Assembly (NCBI RefSeq): GCF_024346355.1
Contig: NZ_JAGQCU010000002.1
Location: forward strand, 1 to 64,000
From: Cyanobium sp. ATX 6A2
GTDB lineage: Bacteria > Cyanobacteriota > Cyanobacteriia > PCC-6307 > Cyanobiaceae
Reading direction: 5' to 3'
DNA: 64,000 nucleotides
In this document: one piece after another, positions 56,825 through 64,000 of the stretch
Layout of the letters: every line of letters starts with the position of its first letter
Numbering within the stretch: position 1 is the stretch's first letter
Notes under the pieces: model-generated
Seen by the model: the letters and a program-made list of their open reading frames with translations, nothing else
Told to the model about the DNA's origin: nothing
The model's database searches: none
Program-made: the position numbers and the translations under genes

Positions 56825-57943
56825 TTGCCCCTGCTCCAATCCCTGCGGCGTCTGGGCTTGGGACCCGGCAGCGCCCAGCCCACCCTGCAGGACTGGCCAG
56901 GGCTGATCGAGGCCTACCGGCGCTGGCTGCCGGTGAGCGAGCGCACGCCGGTGATCAGCCTGCGGGAGGGGGCCACACCGCTGATCCCAGCCCCCTCGAT
57001 CGAGGCACGGGTGGGCAACCGGGTGCGGGTGCTGCTCAAGTACGACGGCCTCAACCCCACCGGCTCGTTCAAGGACCGGGGCATGACCATGGCCATCTCC
57101 AAGGCCCGGGAGGCGGGCTCGGAGGCGGTGATCTGCGCCAGCACCGGGAACACCTCGGCCGCCGCCGCCGCCTACGCCAGGCGCGGCGGGATGCGGGCCT
57201 TCGTGCTGATCCCCGACGGCTACGTGGCCCAGGGCAAACTGGCCCAGGCCCTGCTCTACGGCGCCGAGGTGATCGCCATCCAGGGCAATTTCGACCGCGC
57301 CCTGGCGATCGTGCAGGAGGTGGCTGAGCTCTATCCGGTGACCCTGGTGAACTCGGTGAACCCCTACCGGTTGCAGGGGCAGAAAACCGCCGCCTTCGAG
57401 GTGGTGGACGCCCTCGGCGAAGCGCCCGACTGGCTCTGCATCCCGGTGGGCAACGCCGGCAACATCAGCGCCTACTGGATGGGTTTCAACGAGTACCGCG
57501 ACGCCGGTCACTGCCGCACGGTGCCGCGCATGATGGGCTTCCAGGCGGCCGGTTCGGCGCCTCTGGTGCTGGGCCACACGGTGGAGCAACCCGACACCAT
57601 CGCCACAGCCATCCGCATCGGCAACCCGGTGAACCGGGACAAGGCCCTGGCCGTGCGCAGCGAGAGCGGCGGCGATTTCACCGCCGTCACCGACGCCGAG
57701 ATTCTGGACGCCTACAAGATGCTCGGCAGCCAGGAGGGGGTGTTCTGTGAGCCGGCGAGCGCCGCCTCGGTGGCGGGGCTGCTCAAGCGCCGGCAGGAGG
57801 TGCCGGCGGGAGCCACGGTGGTGTGCGTGCTCACGGGCAACGGCCTCAAGGACCCCACCACCGCCATCGAGCACAACGAGGCCCGCTTTCACACCGGCCT
57901 GGAGGCCGACACCGCCAAGGTGGCCCAGGTGATGGGCTTCTGA
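56825..57943 (+). CDS. thrC: threonine synthase
   Basis: ThrC converts O-phosphohomoserine to threonine with PLP. The 372-residue protein has the PLP-lysine motif NPTGSFKDRGM, STGNTSAAAAAYA, VGNAGNISAYWMGF and CEPASAASVAGLL. The likely start is TTG 56825. A terminator follows at 58011, and dnaN lies downstream. Confidence 0.95.
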   Translation: MPLLQSLRRLGLGPGSAQPTLQDWPGLIEAYRRWLPVSERTPVISLREGATPLIPAPSIEARVGNRVRVLLKYDGLNPTGSFKDRGMTMAISKAREAGSEAVICASTGNTSAAAAAYARRGGMRAFVLIPDGYVAQGKLAQALLYGAEVIAIQGNFDRALAIVQEVAELYPVTLVNSVNPYRLQGQKTAAFEVVDALGEAPDWLCIPVGNAGNISAYWMGFNEYRDAGHCRTVPRMMGFQAAGSAPLVLGHTVEQPDTIATAIRIGNPVNRDKALAVRSESGGDFTAVTDAEILDAYKMLGSQEGVFCEPASAASVAGLLKRRQEVPAGATVVCVLTGNGLKDPTTAIEHNEARFHTGLEADTAKVAQVMGF

Positions 57944-58010
57944 GGCCCCAGCCGGCAACGCTGGCACCCCCGGCACTCGCACCGCCACCCCCCATCCGCC
58001 AATGCGCCTC

Positions 58011-58031
58011 AGCCCAGCGGGGGCTTTTTTT
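58011..58031 (+). terminator. intrinsic terminator of thrC
   Basis: A stem agccc/gggct with a five-base loop (58011-58025) is followed by six more T, 68 bases past the thrC stop. This is a plausible rho-independent terminator, although the stem is short. Confidence 0.65.
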
Positions 58032-58431
58032 GGCCTGCAGGACCCGTGTGCCAATCAACAAGGCGGTTGAAAATGGTCGTGGAAAAGGGTGACGGAATCG
58101 GGGGAAATCGGAGGGCGTGGTGATGGCCCTGGCGAGCCATCGGATTCCCCAGGCCCGGGAAAGCGGGGAAAACCCGGCGATCTCCCCATTCCGAGTCGGA
58201 GATTCCGCAGCATCCAACCGCCAACATCCCAGAGCCACCAGCGCTGGTGGCTCATTTTCCCCGCTTTCCGCAGGCCCTATTACGACGGATTGATTGGTTT
58301 TAAGTTCAATCCTTCTCAATCCGTAGACGGGCGCACAACAGCGGATGTCCGGCGTTGCGCAATCAGCCGGCCTGTGGAAGCGTGGGAGCCCTTCAGCCCA
58401 GCGGCCCGCGTCCGGCCTGAACCCCCCTCCC
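58032..58431. other. gene-free region before dnaN, candidate oriC
   Basis: The only gap above 300 bases in the window has no convincing ORF or tRNA. It is more AT-rich than the flanking genes. It holds a 15-bp inverted repeat (58158-58172 / 58255-58269) enclosing a perfect 22-nt palindrome. A near-match to the cyanobacterial DnaA box TTTTCCACA lies at 58078-58086 (cgtggaaaa, 8 of 9), with weaker matches at 58065, 58164 and 58255. The position directly before dnaN matches that of oriC in Synechococcus elongatus and the genome start of marine picocyanobacteria. Origin function is inferred. Confidence 0.45.
58158..58269. repeat. 15-bp inverted repeat enclosing further hairpins
   Basis: The arms ggaaagcggggaaaa (58158-58172) and ttttccccgctttcc (58255-58269) are perfectly complementary. 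Between them, atctcc (58180-58185) can pair with ggagat (58198-58203), and gagccaccagc (58232-58242) with gctggtggctc (58243-58253). Transcribed, this would fold as a three-way junction. It may be a small structured RNA, a terminator complex, or an origin-associated cruciform. Confidence 0.55.
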
Positions 58432-59568
58432 ATGAAGCTGGTCTGCTCCCAGTCGGAACTCAGCGCCAGCCTGCAGCTGGTGAGCCGGGCCGTTGCCGCG
58501 CGTCCCACCCACCCGGTGCTCGCCAACGTGCTGCTCACCGCCGATGCCGGCACCGGCCGCCTCAGCCTCACCGGGTTCGATCTCAGCCTCGGCATCCAGA
58601 CCAGCCTTCCGGCCGAGGTGGAGACCAGCGGTGCCATCACCCTGCCGGCCCGGCTGTTCGGCGAGATCGTCACCCGCCTGTCGGCCGACAGCCCCATCGG
58701 CCTGCACTGCCCTGAGGGCACGGAGCAGGTGGAGCTCACCTCCCTCTCCGGCTCCTACCAGATGCGGGGCATGGCCGCTGAGGACTTCCCCGATCTGCCC
58801 CTGGTGCAGACCGGCCAGCCCATCCGCCTGGAGGCCGAGGCCCTGGTGAAGGGCCTGCGGGCCACCCTGTTCGCCAGCAGTGGCGACGAGGCCAAGCAGC
58901 TGCTCACCGGCGTGCACCTGAGGCTGGAGGGAGCGGGCCTGGAATGCGCCGCAACCGACGGCCACCGCCTGGCCGTGCTGCGGCTGGCCCAGGGGGTGGA
59001 GGCGAGCGAGCAGGAGCCGTTTGCGGTCACCGTGCCGGCCCGTTCCCTGCGCGAACTGGAGCGGCTGCTGTCGGGCCGCCAGTCCAGCGAGCCCCTGAGC
59101 CTGTTCTGTGATCGTGGCCAGGTGGTGTTCCTGTGGGCCGACCAGGTGCTTACCAGCCGCAGCCTCGATGGCACCTACCCCAACTACAGCCAGCTCATCC
59201 CCGAGAGCTTCAGCCGGGGCATCAGCCTCGATCGCCGCGCTCTGGTGTCTGCCCTGGAGCGGGTGGCCGTGCTTGCCGATCAGCACAACAACGTGATCAA
59301 GCTCAGCACCGAGGCCGGCAGCGGTCAGCTGCAGGTGCAGGCCGACGCCCAGGATGTGGGCAGTGGATCGGAGTCTGTGGCCGCGGAGATCAGCGGGGAG
59401 CCCATCCAGATCGCCTTCAACGTGCGTTACCTGCTCGATGGCCTCAAGGCCATGGGCTGCGAGCAGGTGATGCTGCACTGCAATGCCCCCACCACCCCAG
59501 CCGTGCTCAAGCCCCTGGATGACTCCGACTTCACCTACCTGGTGATGCCGGTGCAGATCCGCGTCTGA
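58432..59568 (+). CDS. dnaN: DNA polymerase III beta subunit (sliding clamp)
   Basis: The 378-residue clamp begins MKLVCSQSELSASLQLVSRAVAARPTHPVLANVLL and contains ATDGHRLAVLRL, DGTYPNYSQLIPESF and the C-terminal FNVRYLLDGLKAMG... YLVMPVQIRV. The three clamp domains are complete. It starts the conserved dnaN-purL-purF group. ATG 58432 fits the usual N-terminus. Confidence 0.97.
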   Translation: MKLVCSQSELSASLQLVSRAVAARPTHPVLANVLLTADAGTGRLSLTGFDLSLGIQTSLPAEVETSGAITLPARLFGEIVTRLSADSPIGLHCPEGTEQVELTSLSGSYQMRGMAAEDFPDLPLVQTGQPIRLEAEALVKGLRATLFASSGDEAKQLLTGVHLRLEGAGLECAATDGHRLAVLRLAQGVEASEQEPFAVTVPARSLRELERLLSGRQSSEPLSLFCDRGQVVFLWADQVLTSRSLDGTYPNYSQLIPESFSRGISLDRRALVSALERVAVLADQHNNVIKLSTEAGSGQLQVQADAQDVGSGSESVAAEISGEPIQIAFNVRYLLDGLKAMGCEQVMLHCNAPTTPAVLKPLDDSDFTYLVMPVQIRV

Positions 59569-59572
59569 CGCC

Positions 59573-60454
59573 TTGGCGCTTCCCGAGCAGCTGCTGCTCA
59601 GCGATCTGCTGAAGCGCCGGGTGCGCGATCCCGACGGCCTCGAGCGGGGCAGTGGCCTGGCGGTTTGGATGCACCCCCCCGTGCATCGCGTGCTCGGCTG
59701 GGCCAGCCGTCCCTCGCTGTTCGGCAACCGCCGTCTGGTGTGGCGGCTCAACCAGCTGGCCGGCCTGCTGGAGCTGGAGGCTCTGGTGAAGGGCGAGCCG
59801 GCCGACACCGATCAGGCCACCCTCGAGCGCCTGCCCACCCTCATCGATGCCGCCCTGCTCGATCGTGACCAGCGGCCGATCGGCACCGTGGTCGATGCCG
59901 CCATCGAGCTGCGCACCGGTGCCATCCGCCACTACCTGGTGAGTCGCAGCGATCCACGTCTGCCCGGCAGCAGCCGCTGGCGCCTCAGCCCCGAGCGCAT
60001 CGTCGACCAGCAGCCTGGCCTGGTGTCCACGGCGCTCACGGGGCTCGACGATCTGCCCCTGGCCCGGGCCAGTGTCCGCCAGGACCTGCTGCGCCGCTCC
60101 CGGCGCTGGCGTGAGCAGATGCAGGTGGCGGGCGAGCAGCTGGAGTCGCGGGTGGAGGGCTGGCTGGAGGAGCCCCCCTGGGAGGGCGGGGAGCCGCTGC
60201 GGCGGATCTGGACCCCCGAGGACGATGGCCTGGAGCCCGACGTCGGCGGCGACGATGGGATCGGTGACGTCGGGCCCGCTGACCTCGCTTCCGAGGAAGG
60301 CGCGGGGGCGGATTCCGGCTACGGGCCCCAGGGTTCGGACCCCCGGGGGTCCGAACCCTGGGACGAGGACGACTGGGACTGGGAGCCTCCCCGCCGGGAG
60401 CAGGAGTGGAGTGAAGACCAGGACCCCGACGCCGACCGGGACCCCTGGGTCTGA
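59573..60454 (+). CDS. PRC-barrel-like protein with acidic tail
   Basis: A 293-residue protein. Residues 1-170 look like two PRC-barrel-type units ([16 protein letters not shown]... ; [36 protein letters not shown]), a fold found in RNA- and membrane-complex proteins. The last 80 residues are acidic, Asp/Glu/Trp-rich and of low complexity. It starts at a TTG 5 bases after dnaN and is syntenic in related genomes. A 36-bp perfect palindrome lies inside its 3' end. Confidence 0.75.
   Translation: MALPEQLLLSDLLKRRVRDPDGLERGSGLAVWMHPPVHRVLGWASRPSLFGNRRLVWRLNQLAGLLELEALVKGEPADTDQATLERLPTLIDAALLDRDQRPIGTVVDAAIELRTGAIRHYLVSRSDPRLPGSSRWRLSPERIVDQQPGLVSTALTGLDDLPLARASVRQDLLRRSRRWREQMQVAGEQLESRVEGWLEEPPWEGGEPLRRIWTPEDDGLEPDVGGDDGIGDVGPADLASEEGAGADSGYGPQGSDPRGSEPWDEDDWDWEPPRREQEWSEDQDPDADRDPWV
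60327..60362. repeat. 36-bp perfect palindrome inside the PRC-barrel-like gene
   Basis: The left arm cccagggttcggaccccc (60327-60344) is exactly complementary to the right arm (60345-60362), without a spacer. It is read in frame as part of the acidic tail (around [13 protein letters not shown]). Such a length cannot arise by chance and would form a cruciform or a very stable RNA hairpin. Confidence 0.9.
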
Positions 60455-60472
60455 ACGCCGGGTCTGAACCCC
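60447..60472 (+). repeat. 13-bp near-duplicate at the stop of the PRC-barrel-like gene
   Basis: The unit gggtctgaacgcc (60447-60459) is followed by gggtctgaacccc (60460-60472), and the first copy holds the stop codon. It parallels the duplication at the moaE stop. Confidence 0.45.
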
Positions 60473-60531
60473 ACCCTGCAGCGGTCGCCGCGACCTGCTC
60501 GGCCACACTGGAGCGATCCGACCCGCTGGCT

Positions 60532-62931
60532 GTGGTGGCTGCCCCCGACTTCCCTCTCGCCGAGGCGCTCAAGAAGGAGAACCTCAGCCAGGCCGACTAC
60601 GACGAGATCTGCCGCCGCCTCGGCCGCGCCCCCAACCGGGCAGAACTGGGCATGTTCGGGGTGATGTGGTCGGAGCACTGCTGTTACCGCAACTCGCGGC
60701 CGCTGCTGTCGGGCTTCCCCACCACCGGCCCGCGCATCCTGGTGGGCCCCGGCGAGAACGCCGGCGTGGTGGATCTGGGCGAAGGTCAGCGCCTGGCCTT
60801 CAAGATCGAGAGCCACAACCACCCCTCGGCCGTGGAGCCGTTCCAGGGGGCGGCCACGGGCGTGGGCGGCATCCTGCGCGACATCTTCACCATGGGCGCC
60901 CGGCCGATCGCCCTGCTCAATGCCCTGCGCTTCGGACCCCTGGAGGACGAGCGCAATGTGGGCCTGATGGAGGGCGTGGTGGCCGGCATCGCCCACTACG
61001 GCAACTGCGTGGGCGTGCCCACCGTGGGTGGTGAAGTGGCCTTCGACCCCAGCTACTCCGGCAACCCCCTGGTGAACGCCATGGCCCTGGGGCTGATGGA
61101 AACCGAGGAGATCGTGTGCTCCGGCGCCGAGGGGGTGGGCTATCCGGTGATCTACGTGGGCAGCACCACCGGCCGCGATGGCATGGGCGGCGCCAGCTTC
61201 GCCTCTGCCGAGCTCACCGAGGCCTCCCTGGATGATCGCCCCGCCGTGCAGGTGGGTGATCCCTTTCTGGAGAAGGGCCTGATCGAGGCCTGTCTGGAGG
61301 CCTTCCAGAGCGGTGATGTGGTGGCCGCCCAGGACATGGGCGCCGCCGGCCTCACCTGCAGCTGCTCGGAGATGGCCGCCAAGGGCGGCCTGGGCATTGA
61401 GTTGGAACTGGATCGGGTGCCCGCGCGCGAGGCGGGCATGACCGCCTACGAGTTCCTGCTCAGCGAATCCCAGGAGCGGATGCTGTTTGTGGTCAAGCCC
61501 GGCCGGGAGGAGGCGCTGATGGCGCGGTTCAGCCGCTGGGGCCTGCAGGCGGCCGTGGTGGGTCGGGTGCTGGAGGACAACATCGTGCGGGTGCTGCAGC
61601 ACGGCCAGGTGGCGGCCGAGGTGCCTGCCAGCGCCCTGGCTGACGACACGCCGATCAACCATCACGAGTTGATCAGCGAGCCGCCGGCCGCCATCCAGGC
61701 CCACTGGCGCTGGAGCGAAGACCAGCTGCCGGCTGCGGCTGCAGAGGGCATCACCCCCGCGGCCGGTGTCCGTGCCGGCCAGCCCACCAGCTGGAGCCAG
61801 GCCCTGCTGGAGTTGCTCGACGACCCCACCATCGCCTCGAAGCGCTGGGTGTATCGCCAGTACGACCACCAGGTGCAGGCCAACACCGTGGTGCCCCCCG
61901 GCGGTGCCGATGCGGCCGTGGTGCGGCTGCGGCCCCAGCAGGGAGAGGGCGCCATGGCGCCCGCGACCCGCGGCGTGGCGGCCGTGGTGGACTGCCCCAA
62001 CCGCTGGGTGGCCCTCGATCCCGAGCGCGGCGCCATGGCGGCGGTGGCCGAGGCCGCCCGCAACCTCAGCTGCGTGGGCGCTGAGCCCCTGGCTGTCACC
62101 GACAACCTCAACTTCCCCTCCCCCGAAACCCCCACCGGCTACTGGCAGCTGGCCCTGGCCTGCCGCGGCCTCTCGGCGGCCTGCAGCGCCCTCGACACGC
62201 CGGTCACCGGCGGCAACGTGTCGCTCTACAACGAGACCCGCCTGCCCGATGGCTCCATGCAGCCGATCCACCCCACCCCCGTGGTGGGCATGGTGGGTCT
62301 GGTGCACGATCTGGCCCAGGTGCGCGGCCAGGCCTGGCGCGAAGCCGGCGACGCCATCTGGCTGCTGGGGGTGCCGCTGGAAACGGGGGAGACTCCCGCC
62401 GATCCGCGCCTGGGCCTGGCCGGCAGCAGCTATCTGGAGCGGCTGCATGGAGCCGTCACGGGGCGCCCGCCCGAGATCGATCTGGCGCTGGAGCGCGCGG
62501 TGCAGGCCTTCCTGCGCCAGGCGATCGCCCAGGGCCTGGTGGCCTCCGCCCACGACCTCAGCGACGGCGGCCTGGCGGTGGCTGCGGCCGAGTGCTGCAT
62601 CGCCTCCGCTGCCGCCGCGCCCCTCGGCGCCGAGCTGGAGCTGCCGGCCAGCACGGTCCGGCTGGATCGGCTCCTGTTCGCCGAGGGTGGGGCCCGCATC
62701 CTCGTGAGTGTGCCGGTGCGGTGCGCCGACCGCTGGCAGGCCGCCCTTGAGGCCGCCGCCGCTGGCGATCCCATCTCCGCCGTCCGGCTGGGCAGCGTGC
62801 AGGCCGCCCCGCGGCTCCGCCTGCGCCAGGGTGATCAGTCCGTGCTGGATCTCCCCATCGCCGAGCTGCGGGCCAGCTTCGAGCAGGCGATCCCGCGCCG
62901 ACTCGGTGCGGATCTTCCGCCCACCAGCTGA
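60532..62931 (+). CDS. purL: phosphoribosylformylglycinamidine synthase subunit PurL
   Basis: A 799-residue PurL of the small type that works with separate PurS and PurQ. It has [92 protein letters not shown] and the C-terminal [14 protein letters not shown]. Start is GTG 60532 or the adjacent GTG 60535. Confidence 0.96.
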   Translation: MVAAPDFPLAEALKKENLSQADYDEICRRLGRAPNRAELGMFGVMWSEHCCYRNSRPLLSGFPTTGPRILVGPGENAGVVDLGEGQRLAFKIESHNHPSAVEPFQGAATGVGGILRDIFTMGARPIALLNALRFGPLEDERNVGLMEGVVAGIAHYGNCVGVPTVGGEVAFDPSYSGNPLVNAMALGLMETEEIVCSGAEGVGYPVIYVGSTTGRDGMGGASFASAELTEASLDDRPAVQVGDPFLEKGLIEACLEAFQSGDVVAAQDMGAAGLTCSCSEMAAKGGLGIELELDRVPAREAGMTAYEFLLSESQERMLFVVKPGREEALMARFSRWGLQAAVVGRVLEDNIVRVLQHGQVAAEVPASALADDTPINHHELISEPPAAIQAHWRWSEDQLPAAAAEGITPAAGVRAGQPTSWSQALLELLDDPTIASKRWVYRQYDHQVQANTVVPPGGADAAVVRLRPQQGEGAMAPATRGVAAVVDCPNRWVALDPERGAMAAVAEAARNLSCVGAEPLAVTDNLNFPSPETPTGYWQLALACRGLSAACSALDTPVTGGNVSLYNETRLPDGSMQPIHPTPVVGMVGLVHDLAQVRGQAWREAGDAIWLLGVPLETGETPADPRLGLAGSSYLERLHGAVTGRPPEIDLALERAVQAFLRQAIAQGLVASAHDLSDGGLAVAAAECCIASAAAAPLGAELELPASTVRLDRLLFAEGGARILVSVPVRCADRWQAALEAAAAGDPISAVRLGSVQAAPRLRLRQGDQSVLDLPIAELRASFEQAIPRRLGADLPPTS

Positions 62932-63008
62932 ACCGAGCCGCTCCACCCCCAGGTGCCGGATCCCTGGTGCAGAATGGTTCTTCGGCTAGCGCAACGAGAG
63001 GCCTGTGC

Positions 63009-63076
63009 TGATGGTGTTCTCGTGAAGGTGGTGCTCTCGTGACGATGGTGTTCTCGTGACCACGGTGTTCTCCGCG
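63009..63076 (+). repeat. 17-bp tandem repeat (four copies) across the purF start
   Basis: Units are 63009-63025, 63026-63042, 63043-63059 and 63060-63076, based on tgatggtgttctcgtga. Copies 1 and 3 each encode the mini-ORF Met-Val-Phe-Ser-stop, copy 2 can encode Val-Val-Leu-Ser-stop from GTG, and copy 4 is the beginning of purF itself. The stop in copy 3 (63057-63059) overlaps the purF GTG (63056-63058). Confidence 0.85.
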
Positions 63077-64000
63077 CGCAACCACGAGTCCAGCGGTGAG
63101 CGTCCTGACAAGCCCGAGGAGGCCTGCGGCGTCTATGGCGTGATGGCTGCGGATCAGCCCGTGGCCAACCTGGCCTACTTCGGCCTCTATGCCCTCCAGC
63201 ACCGCGGCCAGGAGTCGGCCGGCATCGCCGTGTTCGACGACGACGGTGAGGTGCGCCTGCACAAGGACATGGGTCTGGTGAGCCAGGTGTTTGACCAGGA
63301 CGTGCTGGCGCGGCTGCCGGGCTCCCTGGCCATCGGCCACAACCGCTACTCCACCACCGGCAGCAGCAAGGTGTGCAACGCCCAGCCGGTGCTGCTCAAC
63401 AGTCGCCTGGGCCCCTTTGCTCTGGCCCACAACGGCAATCTGGTGAATGCCGCCGAGCTCCGCCACGAGCTCGCCGAACTGGCCGACGAACTCACCTCCA
63501 CCACCGATTCCGAGCTGATCGCCTTCGCCGTTCAGCGGGCCGTGAACGGCGGCATGGACTGGGAGGCCGCCATCCGCACGGCCGCCGGCCTCTGCCGCGG
63601 GGCCTTCAGCCTGGTGATCGGCACCCCGGCGGGGCTGTTCGCCCTGCGCGACGGCCATGGCATCCGACCGCTGGTGTTCGGTCACCTGGGCGAGCAGGAG
63701 CAGGCCTGCTGGGTGGTGAGCAGCGAGACCTGTGGGCTGGACATCATCGGTGCCAGCTTCTGTGGCGATGTGCTCCCCGGTGAGCTGATTCATTTCCGTC
63801 TCCACGATCCCGAACCCCGTCGCCTGCGCTGGTGCGAGGAGCCCACCAAGCTGTGCGTGTTCGAGATGATCTATTTCGCCCGGCCTGACAGCCGCTTCTT
63901 TGGCGAATCGCTCTACAGCTACCGGGTGCGCATCGGCGAAGTGCTGGCCCGGGAAACCCCCGTGGCGGCCGACATCGTGATCGGCGTGCCCGATTCCGGA
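63056..64000 (+). CDS. purF: amidophosphoribosyltransferase, 5' part
   Basis: PurF transfers the amide of glutamine to PRPP, the first step of purine synthesis. The visible 315 codons contain the propeptide up to EEACGVYGV, where Cys becomes the N-terminal nucleophile, followed by the glutaminase domain with LQHRGQESAGIAVFD, IGHNRYSTTGSS, LAHNGNLVNA and the beginning of the transferase domain (IYFARPDSRFFGESLY, VIGVPDSG). Start is GTG 63056 (or GTG 63065); upstream in-frame codons lack other start codons until a stop at 63023. The gene runs past the window end. Confidence 0.95.
   Translation, partial: MTTVFSARNHESSGERPDKPEEACGVYGVMAADQPVANLAYFGLYALQHRGQESAGIAVFDDDGEVRLHKDMGLVSQVFDQDVLARLPGSLAIGHNRYSTTGSSKVCNAQPVLLNSRLGPFALAHNGNLVNAAELRHELAELADELTSTTDSELIAFAVQRAVNGGMDWEAAIRTAAGLCRGAFSLVIGTPAGLFALRDGHGIRPLVFGHLGEQEQACWVVSSETCGLDIIGASFCGDVLPGELIHFRLHDPEPRRLRWCEEPTKLCVFEMIYFARPDSRFFGESLYSYRVRIGEVLARETPVAADIVIGVPDSG

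Noticed and set aside
55751-58054. Long minus-strand frame over the ABC1 kinase and thrC genes
   Set aside because: Low-complexity His/Gly/Arg translation and complete overlap with three well-supported plus-strand genes.
60319-62946. Long minus-strand frame over purL
   Set aside because: A compositional mirror of purL; no motif, no start context.

Overview
The window is a GC-rich (roughly two thirds G+C by eye) chromosomal segment of a unicellular alpha-cyanobacterium of the Synechococcus/Cyanobium type. The diagnostic content is psbA, a PsbQ-like lipoprotein, a Tic20-like protein, DUF3134, DUF1830, DUF1400 and DUF3122-like cyanobacterial families, a sucrose-phosphate synthase with a phosphatase-like tail, sulfiredoxin, and the order dnaN - PRC-barrel-like gene - purL - purF, which is the conventional genome start in Prochlorococcus and marine Synechococcus. 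The right end therefore probably lies at or near the replication origin.

Layout. 0-1 kb: end of an IS5-type insertion sequence and a short-chain dehydrogenase of lower GC, a likely acquired patch. 1.1-4.2 kb: molybdenum-cofactor genes (moaB-like, moaD, moaE, moeA, moaC). 4.3-12.2 kb: methyltransferase, MFS transporter, polyphosphate kinase, an RpoD-type sigma factor, a phytol/dolichol-kinase-like protein and DAHP synthase. 12.4-27.8 kb: aconitase B, a ClC protein lacking its two key glutamates, a lipoprotein, a radical SAM protein, purU, sulfiredoxin, PsbQ, a ThiO-like oxidase, dnaK, aroE, a Tic20-like protein, rpsF and argG. 27.9-39.8 kb: mraY, purT, an LCP protein, SPS, uvrA, a GNAT protein and DUF1830.

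39.8-47 kb is the most interesting part, with visibly lower GC in 43-45 kb. It holds a periplasmic rhodanese lipoprotein overlapping a type II sulfide:quinone oxidoreductase, a divergent HOL-type thiol/halide methyltransferase overlapping an ICMT-family membrane methyltransferase, two paralogous exported proteins, a second rhodanese, a Tll0287-like c-heme protein (DUF3365), a small membrane protein, and a psbA gene. That D1 carries all three substitutions that define the low-oxygen D1' isoform (A80, L158, A286) and keeps all manganese-cluster ligands. I read this as a cassette for photosynthesis under sulfidic, low-oxygen conditions: sulfide is oxidised into the quinone pool, sulfane sulfur is handled by rhodaneses, sulfide or thiols may be methylated, and PSII is fitted with D1'. 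Each family call rests on sequence; the combined function is inference.

47-58 kb: ABC ATPase, a DUF3598-like protein, epimerase, glycine-zipper protein, SDR, polysaccharide deacetylase, recN, an ABC1 kinase, a DUF1400 protein and thrC. 57.9-58.4 kb is the only gap above 300 bases; it contains a thrC terminator, a 22-nt palindrome enclosed by a 15-bp inverted repeat, and a candidate oriC. 58.4-64 kb: dnaN, the PRC-barrel-like gene with a 36-bp perfect palindrome, purL, and the 5' part of purF, whose start is embedded in a four-copy 17-bp tandem repeat. I found no tRNA, rRNA or CRISPR array.
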